A stretch of 64,000 nucleotides of DNA. Source: Planctomycetes bacterium UBA7888. GTDB taxonomy: Bacteria > Planctomycetota > UBA1135. The position numbers and the translations under genes are program-made. A model generated the notes under the pieces. That model searched no databases. It had not been told where the DNA came from and worked only from the letters and a program-made list of their open reading frames with translations. Position 1 is the stretch's first letter. The number at the start of each line of letters is the position of its first letter. The stretch is from NCBI GenBank assembly GCA_002500505.1, contig DLRM01000043.1, forward strand, positions 22,558-86,557, written 5' to 3'. Positions 11,663 to 20,851 of this stretch are shown here, piece after piece.

Positions 11663-12871
11663 CTAACCCAGCACGCCTCGTGCTTTGCCGACTTGGATGA
11701 AGGCCGCAATGGCGCGATTGAGGTGATTGCGGGTGTGCGCGGCGGAGATCTGTACACGGATGCGGGCCTTGCCTTTGGGGACGACCGGGAAACTGAAACC
11801 GATGACATAAATGCCTTCGGCCAAAAGGTCGTCCGCCATTTCGGCGGCAAGTCGTGCATCGCCCAACATGATGGGCACGATGGGGTGAACCCCAGGCTGA
11901 ATCTGGAACCCCGCATCGGTCATCTGTTCACGAAAGAAGGCGGTGTTTTCCTCAAGTCGATCGCGAAGTTCAGTGGTTGCGCTCAAACGGTCAAAGACCG
12001 CGATGCTCGCAGCCACTATGGGAGGCGCTACCGAGTTTGAGAACAAATACGGGCGTGAACGGTTTCGGAGCATGTCCACGACTTCTTTGGAGGCCGAGGT
12101 ATATCCTCCACTTGCGCCGCCAAGGGCTTTCCCCAAGGTGGAAGTGATGATGTTCACCCGCCCCATTACATCGCAATGTTCATGTGTACCGCGACCTGTC
12201 TTACCCATAAAACCAGTGGAGTGCGAATCGTCCACATGCACCCATGCGTCATAACGATCTGCCAAGTCGCAAATCTCATCGAGCTTAGCCACAAAGCCAT
12301 CCATGGAAAAAACGCCATCAGTTGAAATAAGCTTGCGCCGCGCACCGGCGTCATCCGCCTCCCGCAAACAGCGTTCCAAATCCTCCATGTCGGAGTTTTT
12401 GTAGCGAAAACGTTTGGCCTTGCATAAGCGCACCCCATCAATGATGGATGCGTGATTCAGTTCATCCGAAATAACGGCATCGTCAGCAGTGAGCAAAGTC
12501 TCGAACAAGCCACCGTTTGCGTCAAAACATGATGTGTAAAGAATCGTTTCCTCAAAACCCAAGAAGTCGGAAATCTTGGCCTCCAATTCCTTATGGATGT
12601 CCTGTGTGCCACAAATGAAACGCACGGAAGACATACCGAAACCATGTGTGTCCAAACTCTTTCGAGCTGCATCCACAACAGCTGGGTCGTCAGAAAGGCC
12701 AAGATAATTGTTTGCACAAAAATTCAAAACCTCTTCGCCAGTCTTCACTCGAACATCAGCTCCCTGCGGAGTTGTAATCACGCGCTCGGACTTCCAAAGT
12801 CCGGCATCGCGAATCTCTTGTAGTTCGGATTGAAGTCCTTCCCGAAAAGAATCCTGCACGGTTTCGCTCAT
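11663..12871 (-). CDS. kbl: Glycine C-acetyltransferase (2-amino-3-ketobutyrate CoA ligase)
   Basis: This 402-residue PLP enzyme cleaves 2-amino-3-ketobutyrate with CoA to glycine and acetyl-CoA, the second step of threonine breakdown. It is an alpha-oxoamine synthase: cofactor-binding DDSHSTG at residues 214-220 and the Schiff-base lysine Lys248 in TSTLGKALGG. The length matches E. coli Kbl (398). It is the last gene of the tdh group, separated from tdh only by a small lipoprotein gene. Related AONS family enzymes (BioF, HemA, Spt) are less likely given the tdh neighbour. Confidence 0.95.
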   Translation of the reverse strand: MSETVQDSFREGLQSELQEIRDAGLWKSERVITTPQGADVRVKTGEEVLNFCANNYLGLSDDPAVVDAARKSLDTHGFGMSSVRFICGTQDIHKELEAKISDFLGFEETILYTSCFDANGGLFETLLTADDAVISDELNHASIIDGVRLCKAKRFRYKNSDMEDLERCLREADDAGARRKLISTDGVFSMDGFVAKLDEICDLADRYDAWVHVDDSHSTGFMGKTGRGTHEHCDVMGRVNIITSTLGKALGGASGGYTSASKEVVDMLRNRSRPYLFSNSVAPPIVAASIAVFDRLSATTELRDRLEENTAFFREQMTDAGFQIQPGVHPIVPIMLGDARLAAEMADDLLAEGIYVIGFSFPVVPKGKARIRVQISAAHTRNHLNRAIAAFIQVGKARGVLG

Positions 12872-12882
12872 GCGACCTGTAA

Positions 12883-13200
12883 TCAGTCTTGAAGGTCGTT
12901 GAGTTTTTCCTGGTTGTCGGCAACCCTTTGAGCCATATCTTCGACCTGCCCTTCCAGGCTGACTTTGCTCTCTACAACACGAACCCGTTCCTCTTGAAGC
13001 TGCGCAATTTCTGCATCGATGCGTTCGATTTGAGCGATGGCATCGTCAACTTGAGCGAGCAGGTCCGCCTTTTCTTGTTCCAATCTTCCGGCCTCTTCTT
13101 GGTGATGAAGCAAAAGAGCTTGCACCTGGTCTTCAGAAAGAGTGGAGCAAGAAAAAGATAGGGCAAGAAGGACGGAAAGTGGGAGGAGGTATTTCTTCAT
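12883..13200 (-). CDS. Small coiled-coil lipoprotein
   Basis: This 105-residue protein has a signal peptide (MKKYLLPLSVLLALSFSC) in which Cys18 is a likely lipidation site, although the -3 to -1 residues SFS are not the classic lipobox. Residues ~20-105 are Glu/Gln/Leu-rich with a heptad pattern and no prolines, predicted to form one long coiled coil. It lies 2 bases after tdh and 11 bases before kbl, so it is translated from the threonine-catabolism message. No function in threonine use is known to me; an envelope spacer like Lpp is possible. Confidence 0.75.
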   Translation of the reverse strand: MKKYLLPLSVLLALSFSCSTLSEDQVQALLLHHQEEAGRLEQEKADLLAQVDDAIAQIERIDAEIAQLQEERVRVVESKVSLEGQVEDMAQRVADNQEKLNDLQD

Positions 13201-13202
13201 GT

Positions 13203-14270
13203 CTAGGTGTTGGGATCTAAGATGACCTTGTGGGCTTCAGCAGCATCCAAAAGACCAATACCCTCCTTGAATGAGGAGAGCGGCAACCGGTGGGTCACGA
13301 CATGCTCAATGTTAAGCCCTCGCGCCAAAAGCCCCAACATTTCAGTCCATGTGGCAAACATACGGCGGCCCACTACCCCATGAAGGTGCAAACCTTTGAA
13401 AATGACGTTGCGAGAAAAGCCTTCTAGAGAAAGGTCGGAGCCTGAGGGAAGGCCAAGCATCATCATCTCGCCACCGGGATAAAGAAGCTCAAGGCCCATA
13501 TTGATAGCTGGAGGGGCGCCACTCATCTCCAAAACAACATCCACTCCCCCTCCGGTGATTTCGCGGATGTTCTTGGCGATATCCAGTTCACGAGGATCGA
13601 AGACTTGAACGGGAATGGGGCCAGTCAGCTGAGAGGCCCACTCCCTAGCACGGGCAAGATGACCGGGGGCAACTTCCGTGATGCTTAAACTCGCTGCGCC
13701 CTCAAACTCAACCACGGCGGAGGCCATAGCTCCAATTGCACCATAACCCGAAAGCAAAACATGCCGACCGGCAATCGAGGAGGCGGACTGCACAGTGTGC
13801 ACGGCATTACCAAGGGCATCTAAGAAGGCTCCGATGTGCGGCGGCACCACCTCGGGGTCGAGTCGCACAAGATTAGCTGCAGGAAGAACGACGAATTCTG
13901 CAAAAGCGCCATCTCGGTGGAGACCAGCAATTTTCGTTTGCTCACAAACATGTTGATTTCCAGCCCGGCAGGCTCGGCACTTTCCACAAACAATGTGCAT
14001 TTCAGCGGAAACATAGTCTCCCTCTTCCCAGCCGGAGACTTCGCTTCCAATTTGGTCGATGTGGCCACAAAATTCATGCCCGATTACCACTGGCGGAGTC
14101 AACATGGAAGCTACGCTGGAATCCCAATGAAAAATATGTCGATCCGTTCCGCAGATGGCAGCATTGGCAATTCGCACACGCACTTCTCCCACTCCTGCCT
14201 GGGGATCAGGAAGGTCCGCAACAAAAACAGCGGCGCCCGGTTCTGGCCGGGCCATTTGAATGGCTTTCAA
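13203..14270 (-). CDS. tdh: L-threonine 3-dehydrogenase (zinc-dependent MDR family)
   Basis: This 355-residue protein oxidises threonine to 2-amino-3-ketobutyrate with NAD+, feeding Kbl. The start is a TTG at 14270; the resulting MKAIQ aligns with the MKAL start of known Tdh, and GGAG lies 8 bases upstream. Catalytic zinc residues are Cys40 (ICGTD) and His65-Glu66 (GHEFCGH). The structural zinc cysteines are at 95, 98, 101 and 109. The Rossmann motif is GYGAIGA at about residues 175-181. The kbl gene downstream supports Tdh over another alcohol or sorbitol dehydrogenase. It begins 39 bases after rodA on the same strand. Confidence 0.9.
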   Translation of the reverse strand: MKAIQMARPEPGAAVFVADLPDPQAGVGEVRVRIANAAICGTDRHIFHWDSSVASMLTPPVVIGHEFCGHIDQIGSEVSGWEEGDYVSAEMHIVCGKCRACRAGNQHVCEQTKIAGLHRDGAFAEFVVLPAANLVRLDPEVVPPHIGAFLDALGNAVHTVQSASSIAGRHVLLSGYGAIGAMASAVVEFEGAASLSITEVAPGHLARAREWASQLTGPIPVQVFDPRELDIAKNIREITGGGVDVVLEMSGAPPAINMGLELLYPGGEMMMLGLPSGSDLSLEGFSRNVIFKGLHLHGVVGRRMFATWTEMLGLLARGLNIEHVVTHRLPLSSFKEGIGLLDAAEAHKVILDPNT

Positions 14271-14309
14271 GGGTGGTTCTCCAAAGGGGGACCTGAATTC
14301 TATCCGCGC

Positions 14310-15458
14310 TTAATCTTCAAAGGCTCGATTGGAAAAGACTGGGGCCTTGCTGGCTCCTACAGCCAGCGCCAATCCAATGGCCAGTCCACCCACCAACATG
14401 GAGGTCCCGCCGAAAGAAACCATGGGCAGAGGAAGACCCGTTGTTGGAAAAACTCCCAAAGTAACTCCAACATTTAAACACAAATGCACCGCAAAGTGCA
14501 TGCCAACTCCCGCAACAACAAAACGCGTGAAGGGGTCACGATAACGCCGTGCCGCAGCAAAAGCAGAAAGCGCAAGGAGGGCATAGAGGCCCAAGAAAGT
14601 CGTCGCACCCCAAAAACCCCACTCTTCTGCAATCACAGGAAAAATAAAATCATTGTGCCGCTCTGGTAATCGGTCGAGCCGGTTTTCGGGACCCTGCCCC
14701 CAACCCGCACCATGCATGCCTCCACTTCCAATTGCGAGCTTGGAGTGCCACAAGTGGTAGCCCGCGTCATTCTTTTGTTCTTGGCTAAGCGAATCCTGAT
14801 TCCACCAAATATCAATGCGCTCGAGTTGGTAATCATGCACGGCAAAAAGAGCCAAGGGGAACAAAGCCAAGGGCACCAACAAAAACCACTTCAAAAGCCT
14901 CCATGGTGCACCCGCTATCCAAGACATGCCCAAAAACACAGGGCCAAAAGTAAGGGCCGTGCCTAAGTCCGGTTGAAGGAGAACAAGAGCAGCAGGAACA
15001 GCAGTCATAAGGCCAGGCACCCAAAGCTCGCCCATAGATTGAGGAGCCTTTCGTTTTTCCGAAAACCAGCGAGCCAAAGCCAGCATAAGGCCGAGCTTCA
15101 TAAGTTCCGAAGGCTGGAGCTTGAATCCTCCGACAAGGTCTAACCATCGATTTGCGTTGTTCGTCGCACGGCCCACAAGCAAAACCAATATCAGCAAAGC
15201 CAAACTCGTTCCGTAAAAAAACCACGCGGAATCTTGCCAACGACGAGCACCATAAGCTGCGGCAAAGATAGCGGCAATTCCAGCTGCCGCTAAACGAATC
15301 ACATGGCCCTCTGGAAAACGGCTAATCCCTTCGATGGACCACTGCACCGCCAGGCCACAGCCCGCAATCAGAACAACGACGAGCGCAAGAACCCAGTCCG
15401 TACTTTGCAAAAAACGAAAGGGCCGCCAAAGATGCCAAGCAAGAGTTCTACGCCTCAC
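14310..15458 (-). CDS. rodA: Rod-shape SEDS peptidoglycan polymerase RodA
   Basis: This 382-residue multi-pass membrane protein of the SEDS family polymerises glycan strands during elongation together with PBP2. There are about ten hydrophobic segments. Typical signatures are present: LKLGLMLALARWF around residues 120-130, QPDLGTAL (~160), GGMHGAGWGQGPE (~245) and the C-terminal SFGGTSMLVGGL. Its start overlaps the end of the mrdA gene by 4 bases. Position at the end of mreB-mreC-mreD-mrdA makes RodA more likely than FtsW. Confidence 0.93.
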   Translation of the reverse strand: MRRRTLAWHLWRPFRFLQSTDWVLALVVVLIAGCGLAVQWSIEGISRFPEGHVIRLAAAGIAAIFAAAYGARRWQDSAWFFYGTSLALLILVLLVGRATNNANRWLDLVGGFKLQPSELMKLGLMLALARWFSEKRKAPQSMGELWVPGLMTAVPAALVLLQPDLGTALTFGPVFLGMSWIAGAPWRLLKWFLLVPLALFPLALFAVHDYQLERIDIWWNQDSLSQEQKNDAGYHLWHSKLAIGSGGMHGAGWGQGPENRLDRLPERHNDFIFPVIAEEWGFWGATTFLGLYALLALSAFAAARRYRDPFTRFVVAGVGMHFAVHLCLNVGVTLGVFPTTGLPLPMVSFGGTSMLVGGLAIGLALAVGASKAPVFSNRAFED

Positions 15459-18013
15459 CGCAAAATCTCCTCCCCGACTTGAGACAAAAAGCTATGCAAA
15501 ATTCGAGTAGAAATTTCCCCACCATGCAAATCCGCACCCTCGCAAAACACTGCGAAGGCCCAGCGAGGATTCTCCTCGGGAAAATACCCCGTAAACCAGG
15601 CGTGCTTTGGTAAGGCTTCGCCTCCTCGTACGCCAACCTGAGCGGTTCCAGTCTTTCCCGCAACGCCCCACTCCGTGAGAGAATATTCCTCATTCCATGC
15701 TGTACCAGTGGTGTGATTCACTACCTCCGAAAGGGCCGTCCGCAGTCGATGGCGATTGGATTCCGAAAGCTTGGGCTCTTCCCATTCGGGAAGAACTTTT
15801 TCTCCCGCGACATTCTCAAGCAAGCGTGGGCGCCACAACTTCCCAGTGGCAAGCCAACCAAAAAATCGTGCCATTTGCAGGGGGCTCGCCGTGACATGAG
15901 CCTGTCCGATTGCAAAATGCATGGCGGGCACTACTCCATGCGCCTTTGAGGGAGGCAACATGCTGTTAGCTCCCAGTTCAAGGTGTGCACTCCTTCCAGC
16001 CAGCTCCCAATTCCCGCTTTTTGTGTGGCGCCCTGTCAATTCCAAACCTGTGGGTTGGCCAAAGCCAAGTTCGTTGGCTTGACGCCAAAGGGTCTCGTAG
16101 CCCAACTCCATACCCAACCGGTAGAAATAAATGTTGCAGGATTGGCGAATGGCTCGGTTCATTTTTGTCGGGCCGTGATATCCCTCGCAATGAAGCACGT
16201 TGGTGGATCCAGGAATAAAAAAGACTCGTTCGCACATGAGTTCACGATCCCACCAAGACGGGTCCTGTTCCAAAGCTACTGAAGCCACAAGTAATTTAAA
16301 GGTCGATCCGGGATACGGAATTTGGTTCCCATTGGCACCGCCTGCAAGACCGCGGTGCCGTAAGGGTGCCCCACTTCGGTCAGCCGCAAGGCTGGCATAG
16401 CGAGTTTGGAAGTCTTTCGTGGAATAGGAGGGCGACGTACAAAGAACAGGGATGCCTCCGTTCTTCAAATCCAACAGCGCAAACCCGGCCGTCTCTTCTT
16501 CCAAGAGAAGCAAAGACTTCTGCGAACCTCCGGCTTGTCGAAGTTCATGGCGTGCAATGCGGTACCCAACCCGAATCGCTTCTTCGGCGGCAGAAATCCA
16601 CCGAGAATTCAAGCTAAGCTGAACGTCTTTCCCATTACGCGCCGCACGAAAAGCAAGGTCATCGGAAGTTTCTTCTCCAACTTCCAAATACTCCAAATAG
16701 CCGCGCTCGCCGCTCAAAGTTTCCCGACACAAGCTCTCAATACCTGAAGCCCCAGTTCGCTCGTCTGGCCGAAGAGCCGTACTGCGAAGTTGGTCGCGCA
16801 GAGCAAGAAAACTGGCCTCTTCGCTTGCGGTACGGCCCAAGGTTCGGGCTAACCTTCGATAGTCAGCTCGCAACTCTTCATAGCGAGAGACTTCCTCCCG
16901 AGATGGCGCACGCATCCGCCCCACCAAATGGGGAACCATCTCAGAATCTAAGGCCCGAACGGACTCTTCGACCGGGAAAAGACCAGGGTATTGAACAGGA
17001 TTCCGAGCTAAAAGATCCACGAGACCGTAGTCCAAATCTCGACGGAGACGAACGATGCGATTCCCATGCACATCACGAACAATTTTTCGGCGTGCGCCCT
17101 GCAAGTCCTCCGGGATTTTTTCTTCAACTTTTCGCAGAAGAGCACCCATGGCATCGAACTGCTTTTGCCGATTCTCTTTGGAAAGTGCTGGCCCACGAGT
17201 CAGCAAAAGGCCTAACTCAGCAGAATCAAAGCTCTCTTCATGGGACCCCCAACGTTGGCTGAGTTTTTCAAGAAGCTCGGCGGCTTCCTCTTCCCCACCA
17301 GTCAGTTGGCGATAAACCTGCCAAGCTGTCAAACCAAAGCTCCTTCCAGCCGCTTCCCGCAGGCCTCGCTGTCGAACCCACCATTCCAGCCGGCGCCGCT
17401 CATGCTCCAACTTCTGCATGAGATTTGGAAGGCTATCTTCCAAATGCCCCCAGGAGAGTTTCGAGTCTTGAATGTTCTTTTCAAATCCGATGCGCGCTCC
17501 GGGGAAGGCTTGCGCAAATATCAAGTCCCCTTCCAGTGACCACTCCCGAAGCTGCTCCCCGACTTCAAAACCCTCAAGTTGGCACAAGCGCCGCAGGTAG
17601 AAAAGAAAGTCACCCCTCATCCCTGGACTCAATCCAAGCAACTGCGAAGGATGAAGTTCCAAAAGGGAATCCCCTATCTCTTCTGCATTTTCCCAAACCC
17701 AATCCAATCCGCCTTCCGCTCCACCCAGCAAACCGAGGGCCTCAAAAAGCTGACCTGCGGGATGACTTCGTCGGAAGCTCCTGTATTCGAAAGCGAGTTC
17801 AAAAGAGCGACGGTCGCGTGCCAAAATTTCCCCCTCCAAATCCAAGATGCGGCCACGGGAATAAGGAAGTTGCCGAATGTGGCTTCGGGAGCTTCGGGCT
17901 TCACGAAGCCAATCTTCATGCTGAATGACTTGTATTTGCCAAAGTCGAGCAACCAGAATGGCAAGAACTCCCAGGAAAACGAGAGACAGGCGGAGGAGTC
18001 GAGCACGTCTCAT
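15455..18013 (-). CDS. mrdA: Penicillin-binding protein 2, unusually long
   Basis: This 852-residue elongation transpeptidase partners RodA. The chosen start at 18013 overlaps the mreD stop (ATGA) and gives an N-terminal anchor (LSLVFLGVLAILVARLW); a longer frame reaches back to 18145 but would run inside mreD. Catalytic motifs are in order: STFK with the nucleophile serine near residue 567, SCN near 623 and KTGTAQ near 786. E. coli PBP2 has 633 residues, so this protein carries about 220-240 extra residues. They lie mostly at ~100-340 in the pedestal region, are charged and helix-rich, and have no recognised domain. Confidence 0.92.
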   Translation of the reverse strand: MRRARLLRLSLVFLGVLAILVARLWQIQVIQHEDWLREARSSRSHIRQLPYSRGRILDLEGEILARDRRSFELAFEYRSFRRSHPAGQLFEALGLLGGAEGGLDWVWENAEEIGDSLLELHPSQLLGLSPGMRGDFLFYLRRLCQLEGFEVGEQLREWSLEGDLIFAQAFPGARIGFEKNIQDSKLSWGHLEDSLPNLMQKLEHERRRLEWWVRQRGLREAAGRSFGLTAWQVYRQLTGGEEEAAELLEKLSQRWGSHEESFDSAELGLLLTRGPALSKENRQKQFDAMGALLRKVEEKIPEDLQGARRKIVRDVHGNRIVRLRRDLDYGLVDLLARNPVQYPGLFPVEESVRALDSEMVPHLVGRMRAPSREEVSRYEELRADYRRLARTLGRTASEEASFLALRDQLRSTALRPDERTGASGIESLCRETLSGERGYLEYLEVGEETSDDLAFRAARNGKDVQLSLNSRWISAAEEAIRVGYRIARHELRQAGGSQKSLLLLEEETAGFALLDLKNGGIPVLCTSPSYSTKDFQTRYASLAADRSGAPLRHRGLAGGANGNQIPYPGSTFKLLVASVALEQDPSWWDRELMCERVFFIPGSTNVLHCEGYHGPTKMNRAIRQSCNIYFYRLGMELGYETLWRQANELGFGQPTGLELTGRHTKSGNWELAGRSAHLELGANSMLPPSKAHGVVPAMHFAIGQAHVTASPLQMARFFGWLATGKLWRPRLLENVAGEKVLPEWEEPKLSESNRHRLRTALSEVVNHTTGTAWNEEYSLTEWGVAGKTGTAQVGVRGGEALPKHAWFTGYFPEENPRWAFAVFCEGADLHGGEISTRILHSFLSQVGEEILR

Positions 18014-18495
18014 ATCGCTAACTCCCGACGCGCGTTGAGAGAAGGCGGCGTGCGGAGAAGAGCCCAAAGCGTCGCAACCCAAAAGGAGCGCCAGAGAAAA
18101 ATTTCCAAAGGCAAGCCTAGCCCAAGAAGTTCGCTCGCTCTCCAATCTAAGAAGAACATGGGAAGAGTCGAAGCCCCACCCACTAAGAAGCGAGGGAGAA
18201 TGCGGTCATCCGACAAGTGCCGGTGGCTCCACCACCGAAAAGCCAAGGCTCCACCCAAGCTCGCCCAGGAAGAAAAAGGACTCACAACGGAGACGGCGGA
18301 GCGCAAAGCCCCAAAGAGGAACACAAGAAAAGTAGCGCGACCTAAAGAACCAATCTTGACGGGAATCGTGACCAAAAGAAGAAGAAGCCAAGGGTCCGGA
18401 AGATAAGCACCCCAAGGTAGGCTGCGCAAAGTTGGCGTCGCCAAACTAAGAAGAATCGTAACGGGAATAATCACACGGTTGCGAGGCCCCCTCAT
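18010..18495 (-). CDS. mreD: Rod-shape-determining protein MreD
   Basis: This 161-residue integral membrane protein has about five hydrophobic segments and an N-terminal arginine. MreD sequences are poorly conserved, so the call rests on size, hydropathy (PDPWLLLLLVTIPV pattern) and position between mreC and mrdA with 4-base overlaps on both sides. It links MreC to PBP2/RodA in the elongasome. Confidence 0.85.
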   Translation of the reverse strand: MRGPRNRVIIPVTILLSLATPTLRSLPWGAYLPDPWLLLLLVTIPVKIGSLGRATFLVFLFGALRSAVSVVSPFSSWASLGGALAFRWWSHRHLSDDRILPRFLVGGASTLPMFFLDWRASELLGLGLPLEIFLWRSFWVATLWALLRTPPSLNARRELAI

Positions 18496-19646
18496 TCTTG
18501 CTCCTCCCGCAAAGGCATCGTAATGCCTTGCAAGTTCCCCGCTAAAGGAAGAGAAGCCTGTCCGCGATTCCCCAAAAATAAACCCCGCGGAAAGACTTGA
18601 GACCCTCGGCTAAAGAGGCGATCCTTTGGTTCGGCTTCCTCCCCAGGCCTTAATACATGGCGAATAGGGTCAAATGCGATGGAATCCTCAGCCCATGAAT
18701 CCACTGATCGCCGAACGACCCAAGCAATGCCTCCTGAATGGCAAAGTATCGGGCCCACAACCCGTCCCGAAACCATCACTGCGACAGGATTGGATGAGTT
18801 GAAAATGCGAACGGATCCCACTTGAGGACCCAAGACTGCATCCAGCGCTAAGCTTGGATAAAGAGGTGATGAAGTCGGCTTGGGGGTCGGAGGCATTTGG
18901 GAAGGCAAAGCGCCGACAGCAATAAAAACTCGGCCTTCCGCACCTGCGGGTCGGGTGGCCTCCACAACCCAATGGTCTTCCCCTCTTCGAGAATCACCCA
19001 TTCGCCGTAAAATCCCCAACTCCAATCCGGGCTCCATCAAACTCGGTGGATCTTCTGCCTTTGAACGCCAAAGCACCGGCAAGTCAGCAATGGGTTCATC
19101 CCGAGACTCAACGAACCGAACGATTGGCTTTTCCTTTCCCCTCCCATAACAAACACTTTTCAAGGGTCCGCGGCGAGAGGGTAAAAGAACACCCGTCCTC
19201 TCGCCAGAAGCAGTCCAAAGTTGGAGCTCAGCTCGGTTTTCTTCCACTTTGCCTAAACGACCTAAGCACACTTTTCCAAAAACAGCGATTTGCCCAGAAG
19301 CCAAACCGGAAAGAGAACCCGAATCTAAAACTAAAGAATGGGGGCCGCGCTCAAGAACAGGTACTGACAACCAACGAAAACCCGAAATGTTTGAAGGCTT
19401 CCCAATGGCCTCTTCCAATCGGTCCAGGGAAGCCGGTAGGGAAGAAAGGCTGGGGGCTGCGCGCAGGCTATCCCCGACGAGCCACCCCGCTAAGGGATTC
19501 AAAGTGCGGGTCAAGGGACTGACGAGGCTCCTGGAAAAGGCGTCTAGCCGAGGTTGGGGCCACCATGCTAATAGGGCAAAGACCCCCAACAGCCCAATCA
19601 AGCTCAGAACGCGCCGAGCCCGCTCTGCATCAGGCTGGTGGTACAC
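18492..19646 (-). CDS. mreC: Rod-shape-determining protein MreC
   Basis: This 384-residue protein has one N-terminal membrane segment (residues ~14-32) followed by a short helical stretch and a beta-rich periplasmic domain (residues ~90-270) with the MreC-like pattern VLERGPHSLVLDSGSLSGL. It is longer than E. coli MreC (367) and ends with a low-complexity proline-rich linker and an extra beta segment. It starts 4 bases after mreB and overlaps mreD. Its role is a periplasmic scaffold that activates PBP2. Confidence 0.9.
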   Translation of the reverse strand: MYHQPDAERARRVLSLIGLLGVFALLAWWPQPRLDAFSRSLVSPLTRTLNPLAGWLVGDSLRAAPSLSSLPASLDRLEEAIGKPSNISGFRWLSVPVLERGPHSLVLDSGSLSGLASGQIAVFGKVCLGRLGKVEENRAELQLWTASGERTGVLLPSRRGPLKSVCYGRGKEKPIVRFVESRDEPIADLPVLWRSKAEDPPSLMEPGLELGILRRMGDSRRGEDHWVVEATRPAGAEGRVFIAVGALPSQMPPTPKPTSSPLYPSLALDAVLGPQVGSVRIFNSSNPVAVMVSGRVVGPILCHSGGIAWVVRRSVDSWAEDSIAFDPIRHVLRPGEEAEPKDRLFSRGSQVFPRGLFLGNRGQASLPLAGNLQGITMPLREEQE

Positions 19647-19650
19647 CGAC

Positions 19651-20703
19651 TTAACTGACTTCGATTTCGCCTGTCAGAACTGGGCCATAAAGATCCAAGT
19701 TCTCAACGAACTTCGCCGTTCCACGAACCACCGCAGTCATGGGATCATCGTCTAACTGGGCGGGCAAACCGGTTTGCTGAGTCAAGAAGTTGGGAAGGCC
19801 TGGTAAGAGACCCCCACCACCCACAATCGTGATTCCAGCTTCCAAAAGGTCGGAGCCGATTTCTGGCGGCGCTGCCTCAAGGCAATCCAGCACCGCACGA
19901 GCGATGGAATCCAAAGGTTCACGAAGTGCTTCACGGATTTCTTCGGAAGTAATGACGGCTTTACGTGGACGCAAAGTCAAGGTATCTCGACCAGCAATTT
20001 CCACAGACTTTTCTTGGCTCATCGGAGAAGCAGAACCAATCGTTTTCTTAATGAGCTCGGCCGTTTGAGGACCCACCTGCAAATTATGGTTTGCGCGAAG
20101 ATAGGTAATGACTGCTTCATCCATCTCATCACCTGCGACTTTGACCGACTTCACTTCAACAGGTCCAGAGAGAGCCAAGATGGCTACTTCGGTAGTACCC
20201 CCACCGATATCCACAATCATGGAACCAGTTGCTTCAGCAATGGGAAGAGATGCGCCCAAAGCACCAGCCATGGGTTCGTCTACCAAGTAAACCTTGCGTG
20301 CTCCTGCGCGTTCTGCGGAGTTAATCACTGCACGTTGCTCCACAGTAGTGATTCCGGAAGGAACAGCAATCACAACCCGTGGTCGCATCCAAGCCCGACC
20401 TTCGTGGGCTTTCCGCAAGAAATAGCGGAGCATTTTTTCCGTTATTTCAAAGTCAGCAATCACCCCATCTTTCATCGGGCGAACGGCGGCAATGTTGCCA
20501 GGGGTCTTGCCCAGCATTTGATAGGCCTCGTCACCTACCCCCATCCCATCCAGGATGACTTCATTTGTGCCTTTGTAAACCGCAACCACCGAGGGTTCGT
20601 CGAGAATGATGCCCCTTTCACGCGAAGCAACCAGAGTGTTCGCGGTTCCGAGGTCGATGCCGAGGTCTTCGGCGAGAGAAAATCTCCCAAGTAGCCAATC
20701 CAT
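19651..20703 (-). CDS. mreB: Rod-shape actin homologue MreB
   Basis: This 350-residue actin-like cytoskeletal protein directs lateral wall growth. The start at 20703 gives MDWLLGRFSLAEDLGIDLGT, matching MreB; an upstream in-frame start at 20763 would add 20 unrelated residues. Phosphate-binding loops are IDLGTANTLV (residues ~15-24) and DIGGGTTEVAIL (~165), with the adenosine motif GGGGLLPGLPNFL near 290. The length equals that of E. coli MreB (347). It is first in the mre operon; its promoter must lie in 20704-20792, where I see no clear -35/-10 pair. Confidence 0.96.
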   Translation of the reverse strand: MDWLLGRFSLAEDLGIDLGTANTLVASRERGIILDEPSVVAVYKGTNEVILDGMGVGDEAYQMLGKTPGNIAAVRPMKDGVIADFEITEKMLRYFLRKAHEGRAWMRPRVVIAVPSGITTVEQRAVINSAERAGARKVYLVDEPMAGALGASLPIAEATGSMIVDIGGGTTEVAILALSGPVEVKSVKVAGDEMDEAVITYLRANHNLQVGPQTAELIKKTIGSASPMSQEKSVEIAGRDTLTLRPRKAVITSEEIREALREPLDSIARAVLDCLEAAPPEIGSDLLEAGITIVGGGGLLPGLPNFLTQQTGLPAQLDDDPMTAVVRGTAKFVENLDLYGPVLTGEIEVS

Positions 20704-20792
20704 TGGATTTCCGGGGTAAGAGGTCAGTTGGCACCGGGGTAGTGCCGGGTGCGAGTGTAGCAATTAGGAATACCGGAATCCTAGTCCCAACC

Positions 20793-20832
20793 AAAAAAAA
20801 CAAGGGCCAGTCCTTGAAGAACTGGCCCTTTT
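20793..20832 (-). terminator. Rho-independent terminator upstream of mreB
   Basis: On the minus strand a 10-base-pair stem (AAGGGCCAGT/ACTGGCCCTT, plus-strand arms 20802-20811 and 20821-20830) with a 9-base loop is followed by a run of eight T (plus-strand A at 20793-20800). It ends the two-gene unit 21981-20852 and insulates it from mreB. Confidence 0.92.
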
Positions 20833-20851
20833 GCCTGGAAAGCTCTCGAAT

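Noticed and set aside
18014..18145. Longer start for the PBP2 gene at 18145
   Set aside because: It would lie inside mreD and delay the membrane anchor by 44 residues; the ATGA overlap start at 18013 fits the operon pattern.
17579..18406. Plus-strand open frame of 275 codons opposite mrdA and mreD
   Set aside because: It is very Lys/Arg/Pro/Ser-rich without hydrophobic core, and the minus strand holds clear mreD and mrdA genes with motifs.
20014..20694. Plus-strand open frame of 226 codons opposite mreB
   Set aside because: It is the complement of a strongly conserved mreB gene; the composition (His/Asn/Cys-rich) is not that of a real protein.
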